DNA from: Baylisascaris procyonis
Lineage: Eukaryota > Nematoda > Chromadorea > Rhabditida > Ascarididae
NCBI GenBank assembly: GCA_037389465.1
Contig: JAZARR010000175.1
Coordinates: 1,922,001 to 1,986,000, forward strand
Direction of reading: 5' to 3'
Length of the DNA stretch: 64,000 nucleotides
The stretch's first letter is position 1; the number at the start of each line of letters is the position of its first letter. The position numbers and the translations under genes were made by a program. Shown here piece after piece: positions 1 to 15,100 of the stretch. A model generated the notes under the pieces. The model saw nothing but the letters and a program-made list of their open reading frames with translations, did not search any database and was not told the DNA's origin.

Positions 1-181
1 AAAAAAACACTCCTATAACCTTGTAAAATATATGACGCCTAAGTTTTATTTGTAAAAATACCGCATTAAAGCTATTAAAGCTGTCAAAACAAACATTGCT
101 TAAAATATTTACGGCTATTGACTTAACGGAAGCTACTAAAAACTTACCGGAAATTAAAACTATTTGAATAAATAAACTTAC

Positions 182-3100
182 CGGAAGTAAAAAGTAGATT
201 ATAAACCATGAGGTAAATAGGATCAATAGGCACTTGTGCACTAAAACCATTGTAAATTTGACACCAGAAGAGAACAAAAACGAACAGCTGCAAATAAAAA
301 AAACAAAACAACTATGGATATATGAGACAAATAACCCGATATAACAAAAACACGCTTATAAGGTCTACTTGCAATTTACGCCGCAACCACTGCACAGAAG
401 AGCAATACATACAAATAATATGCATATGCCTACCAAATGCTGTTTATTTATGCTATCGGAGGATTTTTATTCACTAGGAACTAAAATATAAAAAACTAAT
501 AAAAGAATTCTGAGATAATATGATAACAAGAAAAATTAAAATACAATATAACTTAGCTCGGTTGGCAAATATTTTTAAAGTTATTGCACAATACAAATTC
601 GTTAAGCTATGCAACGGACGCAAAAATCAATGATACTCATTGCCAATTGCAAAAGCATTCTTACTCACTGCAAATAATTACAATCATTACTCACTCTTAG
701 TGATTAAAGTACTTAAATACAACATAATACTTAAAATTACAATCGTGATACTCACTTTTTGCGATTCGTATTCAACCTTTGTGGTCTGTGACTACAGAAA
801 TCATCATTAGAATTCTTCCGCTGTCAGGTACTTTTATATAAGTTCGATTTTGATAGAGTTTAATTTTGGTCATTAAAAAAATAAACTTTTTATAGTTTAT
901 ACAACAGAAAACACTCGATCTAAACAAGATTTTAAAATAAACATTGATGGATGAGACCTTTAAACTCATCAATCAGCTCCATCGCAATTTCAGTTTAAAC
1001 AATAAAAGCTGAAAATTCTCAAAACACAAATCATTATACTTAAAGGTGCCAAGAACAGCTGGCAATATAAAGCAAGTTAAATATAGCAGCCTTGATCAGT
1101 GCATTCTAACAAATGAAAAAAAGCAATCTTCATAGACTTTCAAAAATCATATAAATATTAATTAACCTCTGAGGATCGGAAAACAAAATAATGAGAGAAA
1201 AAAATAAATTTTTACAGACATGCTTTTATTAAAAGTGAATAAATTTTTGAAAAGATTTCATAAGGCATAAAAAAAAGAAAAGAAACGAACCGCATTTTTA
1301 TAGAAGAAATAAAGAATAATAAGGGCAAGTCGATAATAGCACCAGTGTCCATGCACTAGTAATAAGCGACTTAAAAAGCGGAAACGAGCAAAAGCAAAAT
1401 CTGAAGCCATCACTGCCTGTAAATAGCATTCATAACTTAGTAAAAATTTGGAAAATTTATGCATAGATAGTAAATAAGCAAAAGAAGGTCAAATCATCTA
1501 TAAACATCACATAGCTCCCATAAACGTGACATCGAAATCTAGGACAGCCGCCCCCCCCCCCCCCCAAGTGAAAATCCGACGTTACCGTGCATACGGAAAA
1601 CCTATCGGATGAAAGTGGTTATATACCCTTGATCATTAATAAACCCGTTTCTGGTTCCTGGATAAGGCAAAGTGAAAGCATCTGCTAGGAACATGGAAGC
1701 CTTTCTGCGTTCGATCTATGCAACATCACAGTCGCATAGCCCAATTTGGTTGACGTCCAACAGCTCGTATGCAAATATCCACTCGACTAATATACCCATG
1801 CCCACATATAGGTTATCCTTTTCCTTCTCTCATGTAATGCTCCATCACTACATCTCAATAAATATACAACGTTCAAAAAAAAAAAAAAATTAATTCACTT
1901 CTTGCTAAGCAGGCAATATAGATTTTTGGATTCTTTGCATTACTATCATTAAAATTTTTATAACAGGAAAATTATAGCATTGAAGATGTTTTAACATTCT
2001 TTTACCCGTTTTTTGAAAGAATAATTTTATTTTAATTTTCTAAAATTAAATAAACGAAGGATAACAATAAAACAAATAAAATTCATGCTAATGAAGCATA
2101 AAATGAACATATAAATATGAAAGCAATCATGTTTTATTGTCGCAAAACAGATATACTCGAAATAAGAACAAAAACATGCTCAATTAAATTGCGGGGAATT
2201 AGCACAACTAAATGTTAGCGATAAACGATGATTACCTGCATGCCTTCTTGACCGGAAATACCGATACCAACATCGGCACACTGTATCATCGACACATCAT
2301 TGGCACCATCCCCGATTGCCAACACTTTCCCTTTTAATTGCTCTTTGGCTAGCTTTACCACCGATGCCTTTTGCAGAGGTGTCGCTCGACAACACAGCAC
2401 CGAACTACTCCTGAATTAACGAATATATTTGATATGTTTACTATACTTTAGGTTATTAAAAAGGAGAGAGGAATGTGCGCAACTAAATTTCTCATCCCTT
2501 CCCTCAAATCGTCTAAATCACTAAGAAAATATCGTTGGTAAACCTTAGCTGTTTTCAAATAAAAAGCCTTGCCTCACCTAGAACTCCTAACTTTTTCTCA
2601 ACATCACTCTTCAAACAATTCACTCTTGAGACTTCAAAGTTCATTAGGAATCTATTCAGAAGCTATAAACGTTAGTAAAAATCTCAATCTATCCTTACGC
2701 ACTATCCTTGCGAACCTCAAAAACTTCATTTGAAGCTTACTGCAAATGGAATGAAGAATTTTGACAGAACACTATTGTTGGTGGTGAATTAAATCTTCGA
2801 TAGGCGTTATCACTGGACTGAGAAAATCCACAACAAAGTTTTGGCCGAATCTTCTAGCCATTGACATTGAAATTTTTGCTGATTTTTAATCTATATTGAA
2901 ATTTTTGCTGATTCTATACATTGAAATTTTTGTTTGTTAATATACGCTATCATACGCTATCTGATTTTAATCTATCAATCCACAACATTGAAATTGCTGA
3001 TTTAATCTGATTCTAAATCTTGTTAATATAAGCTATCACCATAACAACCACTCAATCTATACATTGAAATTTTTCGAAACCTTCGAAAAACAAAACGATT

Positions 3101-6100
3101 GCTGATTTTATTTGTTAATAAGAGCATCGAATATACGCCCTATTGCCTTTTTTAAAAGTTTCAATTGAGATTTTGAAGTGTCCGATCCTATACGAACAAA
3201 AAAAAAAAGATGTTGCAAATTTGCTACAGGCTATTTAGTGTGCTAAAAAAAAAGTTTTACAGCTTAGAAGCAATAAGAATGGTGTTCTAATGAGTCTCAA
3301 TTATCTGTCCTTTTATAAACTACATTCACTAGAATAGATGAATTTCACGTTGCAATGCAGCAATTCAACGATGCAGCTAAGCTTTTAGAAACGCTAAAAT
3401 ATTCATCTTTCAAAAAAATGTAACAAAAGAATCAGCTTTTGTTTTAAAAGGAAAGTATCAATAACCAAGTCTATCATCAAACAATGACTAACCTTTCAAC
3501 AATCCTCAGAAATTTATTAAGATTTGAAGATAGAAGACAAAAAGCTAATGTGGCTCCACTAATAACGACACCGAATTGTTTGCTTTCTGCGATCATCGAT
3601 TGCTTAGAAAGTAGGGCATTATGAGAGCAATCAGTACTGAGTGGTGGGATGCGTCGTGTCAATGATGATACTCTTCCCTCTGAATAGGCAATTCCTCTGT
3701 GCATCCTTTCAAGCATAAGATCCAACATCTCGCCCGTATCCGATTCACTTCGTGCACTCAATTGGATCAACTCCATAGAAGGAGAGAATAATCTAAATAG
3801 GAAATAATTAAGCAAAAATTTAAAAAAAAAGCATCTCAACAATGCACAATAAATTCGTCATATCTAAATCATGCCTAATACTTCGTCGTTTATAACCAAT
3901 CAAATCACAATTACTTTCAGTTGCACATATAGATCAATAACAAATCTACTTGACAGCTGCTATCTGCCCAATTGTTCTCAAATCGTAAAGAACATCATAA
4001 ATTTGCTCCCTTCGAAACTCATAGTAGCTTGATTCCATCCTCTATGAGAGGAAATAAAATCGAACATAAGGAAATTTGATTCTCTATAGAACTCGGATCG
4101 CTGCCTCCTCTCAAGTTAAATATAAATTTTTTTTTAAATGAAAAACACTTATTAGTCGATGAAGATAAGAGAGCAAAAAATGATTGGCAGCAAAAATGAA
4201 ACCATGCAATAACAATTATGTTTCTAAAACACAGTCCACCATATAAGCCCGTTATTCTCAATTATACATTTCCATCCCTTGATGAATTGACGACTGCATT
4301 TATTATAAATAAGGCAGCAAGCCTACTTTGAAGCGTAAGCAATATTGACAGCCGTTTCGATTTTATCGCCTGTCAATACCCACACATTGATTCCTGCTCG
4401 TCGAAGAGAGTCTATACACTCGGGCACTCCATCCTGAAGACGATCCTCAATCGCACTAACACCCAACAGCTCGAGCTCGTTTTCGATTCGGTGCGCTGAC
4501 TCGGAAAGTTTCTTATCGCGATCATCCAACGCCATCTCCGCTTTGTTATGCTCCTGTGGTCAAGATCAGTGAGAAAAATAGTGGGAAACTTTCTATGTTT
4601 AAACGGATGCACAATTTAATCACATCGTCAACACTCCACCATGAAAGACAAAACAATAAAAAACAGTGGATTGTCGACTATCTTTACGAAAAGATGTCTA
4701 AGTGAGTAAATAAAACAGATTTCATAAACAATAGAAAAAAACAAAAAAAATGATAATAAGAGCACTTCTTTGCAAGGATATTACTTAATAGATATTTTTT
4801 TGTGCAGGGAAATCGACCGAATGGTTAGTTCGACCTATGACCTTTGATATTTTTATCAGATTTTAATGTTTAATACCCGATCTTCACTATGATTTTATAA
4901 TGAATTGATCGGTCTTTGAACTTTTCTATTAATTTTTTTCATATTTCAAACAACCGATGCATAACATTTGAGTTGGCCGATCGCAAAGATACAATAACAA
5001 AAAAAGCTAACCAATTTCCACATAGTGTACTCATCCTCTGACAGGAAACGTTTACATAGACATAAAGTGCGAAGACCACAACTAGCATATAGAGAGATGT
5101 ATTCATCGGCTTTAGAGAGTATCTTCGCACCCCTATTCGATGAACTAAATCTGAAATAAATTAAAAGTTAATAAACATTACAATAAATAGCCTTCACAAA
5201 AATATTATACAAAGTATATTACAGTGTTGCGTTAGATCAACCTCAATCTTCGAGGTTATCTAAAAAGACGGCTGGCAGAAATCGATTACGTAGAAAGACA
5301 GCTGGAAGAAATCAACTGCAAATTGGCCCCATTACTTTAAACAATAAAAGTTTCATCCAGCTGAGTTGCCTTATTAAATTTCAACAAAAAATTTACTTTC
5401 TATTGTGATCCACTACGATAACAGTCCACCACCCAAAAATTATGCAAATTCTATCATATCTGTCCATTAAACAATGGAAAATATTGAAAATTTTAAATTT
5501 ATATTCGCAAGTAAAATCGACTGCTAATTTAAAAAAAAAAAATTTATCCCATCAAACTGTACGGTACAAAAGATCGATCATTTATGAACTATCAAGTATC
5601 CGGGTAAATAATAAACAAAAAAACTAACGTAAAGATAAACAAAAAACGAACAAACGAAAAAAACATAAAAAATAAAAAAAAGTTTTCACATAAAACGATC
5701 TAGTTAAAAAGTGATCTAATAGAAAATCAAACCGTTCGGAAATAACGGGTAAAATGGCCGAATCGGCGCCTTTGCAATAAACAATAATATGACCCATACG
5801 ATCCCTCACAACCACCGACATTCGCTTACGATCCGAATCAAACGGAAGTACATGCAATACCTGCAACAAATAAATATTTACTAATAAAATTGAGGATATA
5901 ATATTATTTAATTATAAGAAAGGAATTAAAATCTAATCTGCACAAATATGAATTAAAATCTAATACAATGGTGATAATTTTTGATACTTCAATTACTGAG
6001 TCAATAAAGCATTTCATAGTAAACTTTTTATAACCTACATTACCTTCACTATTCTGCGATTAGTGGGCGGAAGTATATGTGGCAACGATCCGCTCGTAGC

Positions 6101-9100
6101 CATGAGCTCTTATATGAGAGGATGCGGCCGACCGCGTAAAACAACGACTTATACTTCTACTTCGGGGAATTATAAAAGTAAGAGTAGAAATCAATGCAAA
6201 ATATACCTTGTACTTGAGGATGTGTCCATGCGGAGCGAGTTGCACAAGTGTAGAGCGAAGATGTCGACTGCAAAGACGTACCCCATAATCACTGGCTGCT
6301 TGAACAAGAGCTAACTCGTCAGGTGATTCGGCCTCATAGATTGGATTCTGTACCACCTCACTTTCGAGCTGTTCTTCAGATGATGCCGATTTCTTGAATC
6401 TAAAACTTTCACCATGCATAATCGAATCTAGCCAACATCTCCAAGAGCTAGAAAATTTTATAAATTCTCAAAAATGTTTTCTTCTTTTTTTTTTTGCAAT
6501 GATATGTTCGAAAGCGATAATTGAGAAACATTGCATAGCATTAAATGAATAGAAATCAACTCATTTAAAACATTCAAAATCACAATTTGTTTGTTGATTG
6601 AATTCATATTTTTTTTTTAAATATTACTCTTGGAAGCTTATAATAATTAATTATGAGATTAGCTTACAAAGAAAATTAAGAGGAAATATTCGAAATGTAA
6701 AATGCATCTTTTCAGTAAACACTGTGAAAAAACTACTATGGCGATATAATCCACTCAAATGGTCAAAGAAGAAAATAAACAAAAAATTCAAATTCTATAA
6801 ATATTTTACAGCATAAAAACCAACCTTAAAAGTGGACTCAACTTGAATCCTTTCATATGTAACTTGCTAAAGTTGAGAGAAAGCAATTTCGATGAAGAGA
6901 GTCGAAACATATCTGCTCCCAATAAATGCCCCAATGCCAACGAAGAATGTTCGCCACTCGTATGCGACATATCGGTCGCTGTTGAAAGATGTTCCGGCAC
7001 AGACGATGAATGGCTTGGAGCTGATGCTAATGCTTCACATTCAGCTGCCCAACCTCCTTGAGCTCGTGAAGCGCCATCTTCACCCCCATTAGTTGCCATC
7101 CCATCGGATTCCAGAGTCCATTTGTCAACCTCAGTTGTAGGTGCTGTTTGCTCATCACAGCCACTACTCCGCATCTCTGCACTTTCAACTTCATCACCTG
7201 AGGTTTCTTGCTTGTCTGCTTTACTTATTGATGTGCCCGAATCAACGACTTTCGTAGGCAAATCTGCAGCTCCCAGATGAGTAAAACTTGCTGCTGCACA
7301 CTCTACTTTTTCATCGTTGTCTATCATATGAACGTGATCCAAGTGGAATTCAGCAACAGCGGATGAAGCATCCGTGGAGAAGACAACCGGCTGGTCGGTC
7401 AATGCCGACAAACTTGACGTATTGTTGTTTGGCCTTGTAGCAACGGCGCTTTCGAAATGAAATTTGAGTGATGTAGATGACTCATCTAGTGCTGACGATG
7501 AATTCACACGAGTGCAAGCAAACGAAACCTTGGGGACGGTGCTGAGGTTACCTTTCTCGACATCGCACGAGCCTCGAAGTGCTGCAAACGTTTTGCATAT
7601 CAGTGGATGCAACAGACCACTGTAACACTACAAAAATACTATATTTGCTTTATATATCTCCTCACCATAAATAAAAGTGCAGTGTTAATTCTTCCTTAAT
7701 ATTAAAAGTGGTTTTCGAAGAAGATACGTTCACAACAATAAAAATAAACCTTATATATATTCAATGCTAATATTTTTACAAAAGAAACAATCACAATCAT
7801 TTGAACAGATTAAAACGTTTTGAGCTACGATAAAGACTTTGAAATAAAAAATTAAAGAAATAAAAAAACCTCTTGGAGGGGGCATGTTTGAAGTTGGAGA
7901 TGGAAGATGGAATGCCGAATTGCCGGCAATAAATGAATCGCCGACGAAAAATCCCGACTCATCCAGATGGTCCTCAAATAAAATTTGAACTTAGATAAAA
8001 ATAAGTAGCGAAATGCACCTGAGTAACTTGCACGTTGTTCTTTATTCCGCCTGCCATGTAATCATTCCATCTGTCAACAACAATAATAAAACTTGCTGCA
8101 TAACTCATTCACAGTTTAATTTAACCTACTGCTTTAACTGTTAAACGTTGAATGATTTAATTTATCGCTCGTACTTCCATCATAAATCCATTTATTCGTC
8201 ACCCGATAGCTGTAAATTACAATGCGATCGATTGCGATAAGCATAAAACCTAATTATTTATATATTTTTTCAATTTTTTCAATTTTTTTCACTTGATGAT
8301 TAGTATAAAAGTTGCTGAAAAAGTTGGAAATAATTCGCTGTGTATAAATGCGCGCAAAAACAAGAACGAAAGAACTACTAAACTGCTAATTTCGACAGTT
8401 ATAAATTCGGTACCCTATCGCAAATAATGATGTCCCTTTCAATAATCGCAATTAACAAGCTATCAAAATTTACGGATTATGCAATCAAAACTGTAATTAA
8501 TTTAAGACTTAATGCAAAAAGAGTGCAGGGAGGATGTGCATGAAATGACCTATGTACTCGAAGGATATGAATGAGATGACTTGTGTATTCGAAGGAAATA
8601 AAAGCCCCACCTAAGCTACAGCTCTAAAACAAGCTTGCAGTTTTTGACCTGAACGAGTTGGTGAATTCTGAGGTGATGAAACGGGAATAAACATACACAC
8701 AACTGCTACCAGTAGTCAGGATCTGCAATAGTACAGTCAACCACGGATCAGAACTTGAAATGGGAGTTGCAAGAACCAGAACAACTCAGAAGCGAAGAAC
8801 TGGAAGAAACCACAGACCACGACAAAGTACAGGCCATCAGTCTTGGACATGGAAGTACACAACGAAATTCCACGAAAACAACCTAAAAACTTACTTGATG
8901 AGGTTGAGCGTTAACGACGACCGTATTGCAGATAGCCATGTTGATGAAGAAATGCATTAGATCAGAGCTTGGTGAGTTATCCTTGAATGAGAGGTCACCT
9001 CTCGCCAAAAACGATTCTGAAGTTTGCACTAATCGTGATAGTAGTTCGTGATCCACTTTACTCGACGATAATTTTGTAGCATTTGAAGTACTCGCTGTAC

Positions 9101-12100
9101 TTGTTTCGGTACCATAATCGCGTTCCGCAACATAGCATCGTCGGAATATCATCTAAAAAACAACAACTCACAAACCTAAGCAAAAAAACATAAATACAAA
9201 TATTCATAATCGTTAATAAAATTGCGCAAGCATATAATGATGCCGATAGATCGGGTCGCAAAATCGTACTAAAATCGAGCTCGAACTACGAACTAAAGAT
9301 GAAGTTTAGCACAACACTGTGCTACTTACTATCTAATTCAAACACATTCCGGTAACAACAACTCGTTATTACATATAATAAATAATAAATAAAAAATGCA
9401 TAAAAAAGCTACGACCTATAGAATCGATTTGTATATGAAACCAAGCAAGCGTGTTTACTGCTGCGAATTTATAATACGAACGACCATAGAGATAGAAAAA
9501 AAATTAAAAAAAAACCTAATCGATTTAATATAATCAATAAGATAACCAAGTAAACTTGTTATTAACTCCTCTAAAAGCTTACATAATTTAATTTATTGAG
9601 TCTTCGTTTGAAAATTGCATCACTCTTTTCGATAGCATCACTCCAGGATTTGAAAAAAGAAAGACAATCTCGCATCTTGCCTAGAAACTACCTATGTAGT
9701 GGTAATCTGCCATGGAAGTATCTGTATGAGTGGCATCCTGCCATGGAAGTATCTGTATCAGTTACTTTATGATGTACCTTCTCACCATTCTATAACTTGC
9801 ACAAACATGGTGAACTCACTTGATTTTCAGTCAACGTTCCGGTCTTGTCGGACATAACGAACTGCACCTGTCCCAACTCTTCAGGAATATTGAGTGCCCG
9901 ACATTGAATCCTCTTATCAGCTGACTCGTAATACAAGTTGATATCTTGCGATGTTAAATAGATCTGACCCAATTTGATGATTTCAATTGATACATATAAC
10001 GAGATCGGTATCATTACCTGCAAAATGTATTTCAAATTCAATTTCGTTTGCTACCTTGAGATCCGCTATTTTTTTTTTTTAAGAAAAGAATAAAGGAGGA
10101 CTAAAAGACAGCCGGCTAAAATCCGATCAAAAGAATACGCCTAAAATAAAACAGGAAGTAAAACCACTTGATCTCCAATTTCCATGAGGAATTGTTGAAA
10201 GATTTTCAGCAAAAAAATATCAGATTCTATATAATTAAAAAAGAACAGCGATGATGAAAAAAACCAAGGTGTAATAGTGAAGTAATGAAGGATATAAGTG
10301 AACCAATAGAATACTGCATTAAAATTTATATGCTCTTGATATATTAATCTATTATACATTTGCAAACTATACATTAACCAGAAGTAAATCTCGGATTATG
10401 CGTAAAATCGAAAAGTCCATTCCTAAGGGCATTTCTCAAAGCCTTAAAATTTAGTTAGGAGGCAGCAAAATAAAGAGGAATTTCACAGTTTCAATTTGAC
10501 TTATTGGTAGAGAAAGGGCAATTTCACATATTCACCGTTTTTTTCCAATGAGCTAAATATCCGCCATCCGTGTGCGTTATTTAAAAAAAGCAATAAAATA
10601 AAATATTAACAAAAATACCTGCAAGACAATAACATAACTCCAGAAATTAATAAATCCCTCAAGTTCCGGATGCAACATATCGACGTTCTCAACGAATGTA
10701 AGATAGGGAACTCGATATGGATCGATAAATGAGCTCAACCAAATCGCCGAAAATATCGCACCAGTAAAGCACATCACCAATAGAATTAGCACACACCAAA
10801 TAATATCCCAATTTGTTAGACGCTCCAATTCACTACGTTTATAGCGTGGACCCGAATTATTCAACATCGCTTTTGTATCACGTCCTAAACTTACTTTATT
10901 AAATAGTATTATTCTTATTCATTAATTATATTAAAAGCAAAATTTTAAATTCTTTTTTTACTGATTGAAAAATAAACCACTATTATTTTATGATTCAATA
11001 TAAATAGCTATCATTTAAAACAATTTAAAACTTACAAATAATTCCATTCATTAGCTTAATTTTAAATACATAATGGATTAATCAAAAAACCTTCTGAAGT
11101 AATAAAAGAGAAATAAAAAGGATTAACCGGCATAAAGAACAATTCCTTCGACAAAATCGGTGTTACGCACTTCGCAACCACGTAAGAGTAGATTCATTTT
11201 GCTTACTGGCTCCTTTATACCATTCTCTTGTTGAACATAACCATTAAATCTAAAATAATACACCTTTATTACTTCAAATAAATGAAGCCAACTTTGTGAG
11301 TAACTTCAAATAAAAAGTTAACAAAAAGTTCTTCAAATTAGTGATCTTTATAAGATTAATTAGTTGTAATCAATGGTTATAGATGAAGTGACCTGAAGAA
11401 GGAATAGGCAAAATACGATATGATCCTACCTGGTGGATAAGAACTGATTAGGGGCTATACCTCAGGTCATTGGGACAATTTTAAATTCATAATAAGGGTC
11501 TATGATAGGCAAACTGCTTAGATCACTCACTGTTATCATAGACCAACTTGAAAACATTCAGAAATTTGATACTAATAAAATTTCTACTAACAGTCGTATC
11601 AAATTTTTCAAATAAAACCTTTGCGCTATCTAACCGATGACAAATTTCAGCGATGCATAAATAAACGGAAAAAAATATTGCTGAGATTCGAAAGATCACA
11701 AATGATTTCCATTGATAATAAAGTGATGATAATAAATGATACAATGATAATGATAAAAATGATCAAATAATCAAAGATCATAAACGACCTATTTTGGGGG
11801 GGCAATAATTTTCACATTAAGCGAAATTTACGAGTTAAAATTATATAAGCATAACCAATTTATAAATAAAGAAAAGACAAATCTAAAATAGTTTGTTAAA
11901 TTATTTTTCATTGTTAAATTCGCATATCACACGCTCAATTTACAACTGACTAATAACAAGACTTTTATAATAAAATTTTATTATTTTATCTGTCACGGTA
12001 GTGAAACTAAAAAAAAATAAACAAATTCGAACGGTCATCGACGATGCATCCCTAAGATCGTCGATAATAGATGACTACTATACAAATCAATCACTGAAAA

Positions 12101-15100
12101 TTACCAAACAATCTACAACCGATAATTTACAAACAATATTTGAAAAAAATTCACCGATAAATTTGATTGTTTGGTTGCTCGCAATAAACAGTTGCTGTAA
12201 AATTCCTCGGCGTAAAGTCAACACTTGCCGATCCCATTGATACGATGATTTGCCTCTGTTTCAAACTGCTCTCACCATCCAAATTCGATGTTTCCACATA
12301 GCAGATACCATTCTCATCAGATGACCTATTTATTTCGCTAATAAACATCTCCCATTTCTTTTTTAATTATAGTAATTATAAATTATAATTACAGTAATTT
12401 AATTACAGTAAAAATTTATAGTAATTATAGTAATTATAAACATTTCTTTTAGTTATATTGAGTCGATTAGTGCACTATAGTGATCGAAAATATCGCATTA
12501 GTTTTCCATTTCTCTACACTGAAAAGCGATCCATTTCATTCACGTTTGTTTTTTTCCACATCTCTAACTACCTGCTCAGCGAACATATTTCACTGTTGGC
12601 ATTATTTTATCCCTCTCCCATCCTCTCCCCCTCGTTTCCCATCAATTTCATAAGATAAAATCGACAAGGCCTAAATAATAGATGAATTATTGAGCTGCCT
12701 ACAAACCGACCCTTTCAAATATGCTGCAGCAGGTTCATATGAACGAAATCCAACAATATCCCAGCAAGAGAGTTGCTGAAAAGCTCAAAGCACATTGAAA
12801 TCTTTTTAGCGATATGCTGAAAATAAAAAAAAAAAACATTTCTGAAAATAAACTTTTATATAGGCTCAATTAAAACGAAAGAAATCAACCGAAATACCTC
12901 AGAAGAAGGATATCAGCTGGGATAATCTCATTGCAAGAGAGATGCACAAAATCACCCACCAAAACATTGCGCCATTCCATCTTTCGATAACGACCTTGCT
13001 CACTAAAATATTATTTCTATTATTACATATCACTAATAAAATAATCTCAAATCGTTGTATTCTTATGTCATACTAGTCAATCTAAATAAAATTCTAAATG
13101 TAAAACTTTATGATGGACAATGTCCACTCCCTCCCCCTTCCCCCCCACACCCCTTCAAAACGTACTGACCGATGAATTTCAAAGCACATTGCGTAAGTAT
13201 CCACTTAACTAAACACGATATCATTGGAGTATTAATCTTTAAGCAATTAGAGGGTATATTCATATACTGGATTTATAAGACAACATATCAACAAGAGCTG
13301 AATAGGCGAATAATCGAATGTTCTAAATCAACGCTAATTTTTTCATATTCACTAGCGATATTTGACCATTTATGACAGCAATCTGGCAACAAATAAAAAA
13401 ATCTAAAACATTCCATCTATGCCAAAAAACACATACGAATATAAAGACATAACAAAATAAGGAGCATAACATAATCCTCGAAAGAATCTAATCGTAGTGA
13501 TCTTATTTAATGTTTAATATTTAATTAAACGTAGCGATATTTAATGTTATTTAAATACTTACGAACAATCAGCCGATTAAAATCGAAATGTTTTTATGGG
13601 CCTTATTGAAGGATATAAAATTTAATAAAAATGAGATGTCTCTAAAAAATCATTACGCATTTAAATAAACAAAAAAAAAGTGGTTGGAAAATCCTTTAAA
13701 TGACTCACTTATCCCAAACTCGACAAGTTGAATGATTTATTTTTACATCCGACTTGTATCGTCGATAATCCTGAAAATAAAAGCTGTAAATAACTAAATT
13801 AATGAAAAAAAATGGCAACTCACTTCAATATATCACTTCAAAACGCTGAACAAAAATAATGATCGCAATAATTTAGTATTGAATCTGAGAAGAGATATTC
13901 CCGTATTCATAGAAAATGCATATTTCGAGTAACAATGGAACATCGACCGGTCGGTATCGTACAAAAAAAGATAAGAGAGATAAAAAGAACAACATCAAAG
14001 AATAACCTCAAAAGCATCCTTAACTGCAGTGACCATTAATACAAATGTAATTGGAATCATTGAGATATAACGTCCGAATGCACCAATAGTCATATTTAAG
14101 ATAACAATAAATATAAAATAGAGATTCGCTGCACGATGAAACTGAAAATATTATCACATTAGTGATAATCGAATGATAAAATAATGTTATCAATAATAGG
14201 GTGCTAAGCAATGTGCTCAATGATGCATCAATTAATCGTCTTTAATCAACCATACAATGGTGCCATTAATCAGCTTATCATTTTTTATCACTTAGAGTTG
14301 CGAAGCTTTCCCATCATTTCATGCAGTGAAAGATAAAAAATAGACTATATAAAAGATGAATAATAAAAATTAAAGGGATTACCTGTTCGAAGAGATTTTT
14401 CGGTAAAAATGTAAGCAAAGTATATTTAGTGGTGCAAATACGATTATCAGCGTAATTCCTTCGATTCGGATGCTCATATCGAGGCGTATTCGAATCGAAC
14501 CTGAATTTATTAACTTGGATCGATCTCTACGACAAGCAACCGACATAGGTATTGTTGGTTGTTGTCTGTGATAAATAAAAATATAGCCTTGCTGATTTTT
14601 TGTTCACAACAAGCAACAACACAGGTCTATTGCAGTACTGGCGACGATAAGGTAAGAATACAGCTCAGGAACACACTCCCTTATGCTGCAGTCATATAAT
14701 AAATAAACTTCTATACTGTACTACTACATCGGAACATTGTACAGTATTCTGTACCTACAATTAAACCTTAGAATAATTTACAACAAATCAATTTAAGTAA
14801 TTTTTTTTAAATACAAGTGACCTTTTAAATCACAGGCATATAAATATATGACTTGTAAGCAATAATCACTGAAATCACAAAATTTGTTGCATATTTATGC
14901 TTAATATCATTCATAGTTTCTTAGAGCATGCATTTGCAGGTTTTTAGACAAACAGAATAAACCCCTGAGGCAGTATTTCACTTGAGCGATGATAAAAAAT
15001 ACTTAACAATAAAAAAAACCCTCGATAAATGCAGTAACATTCTCAACTGATCGATGTAACCAGAATAGTGGCAAATTAAAAACGAATCCGCAACGCAAAC

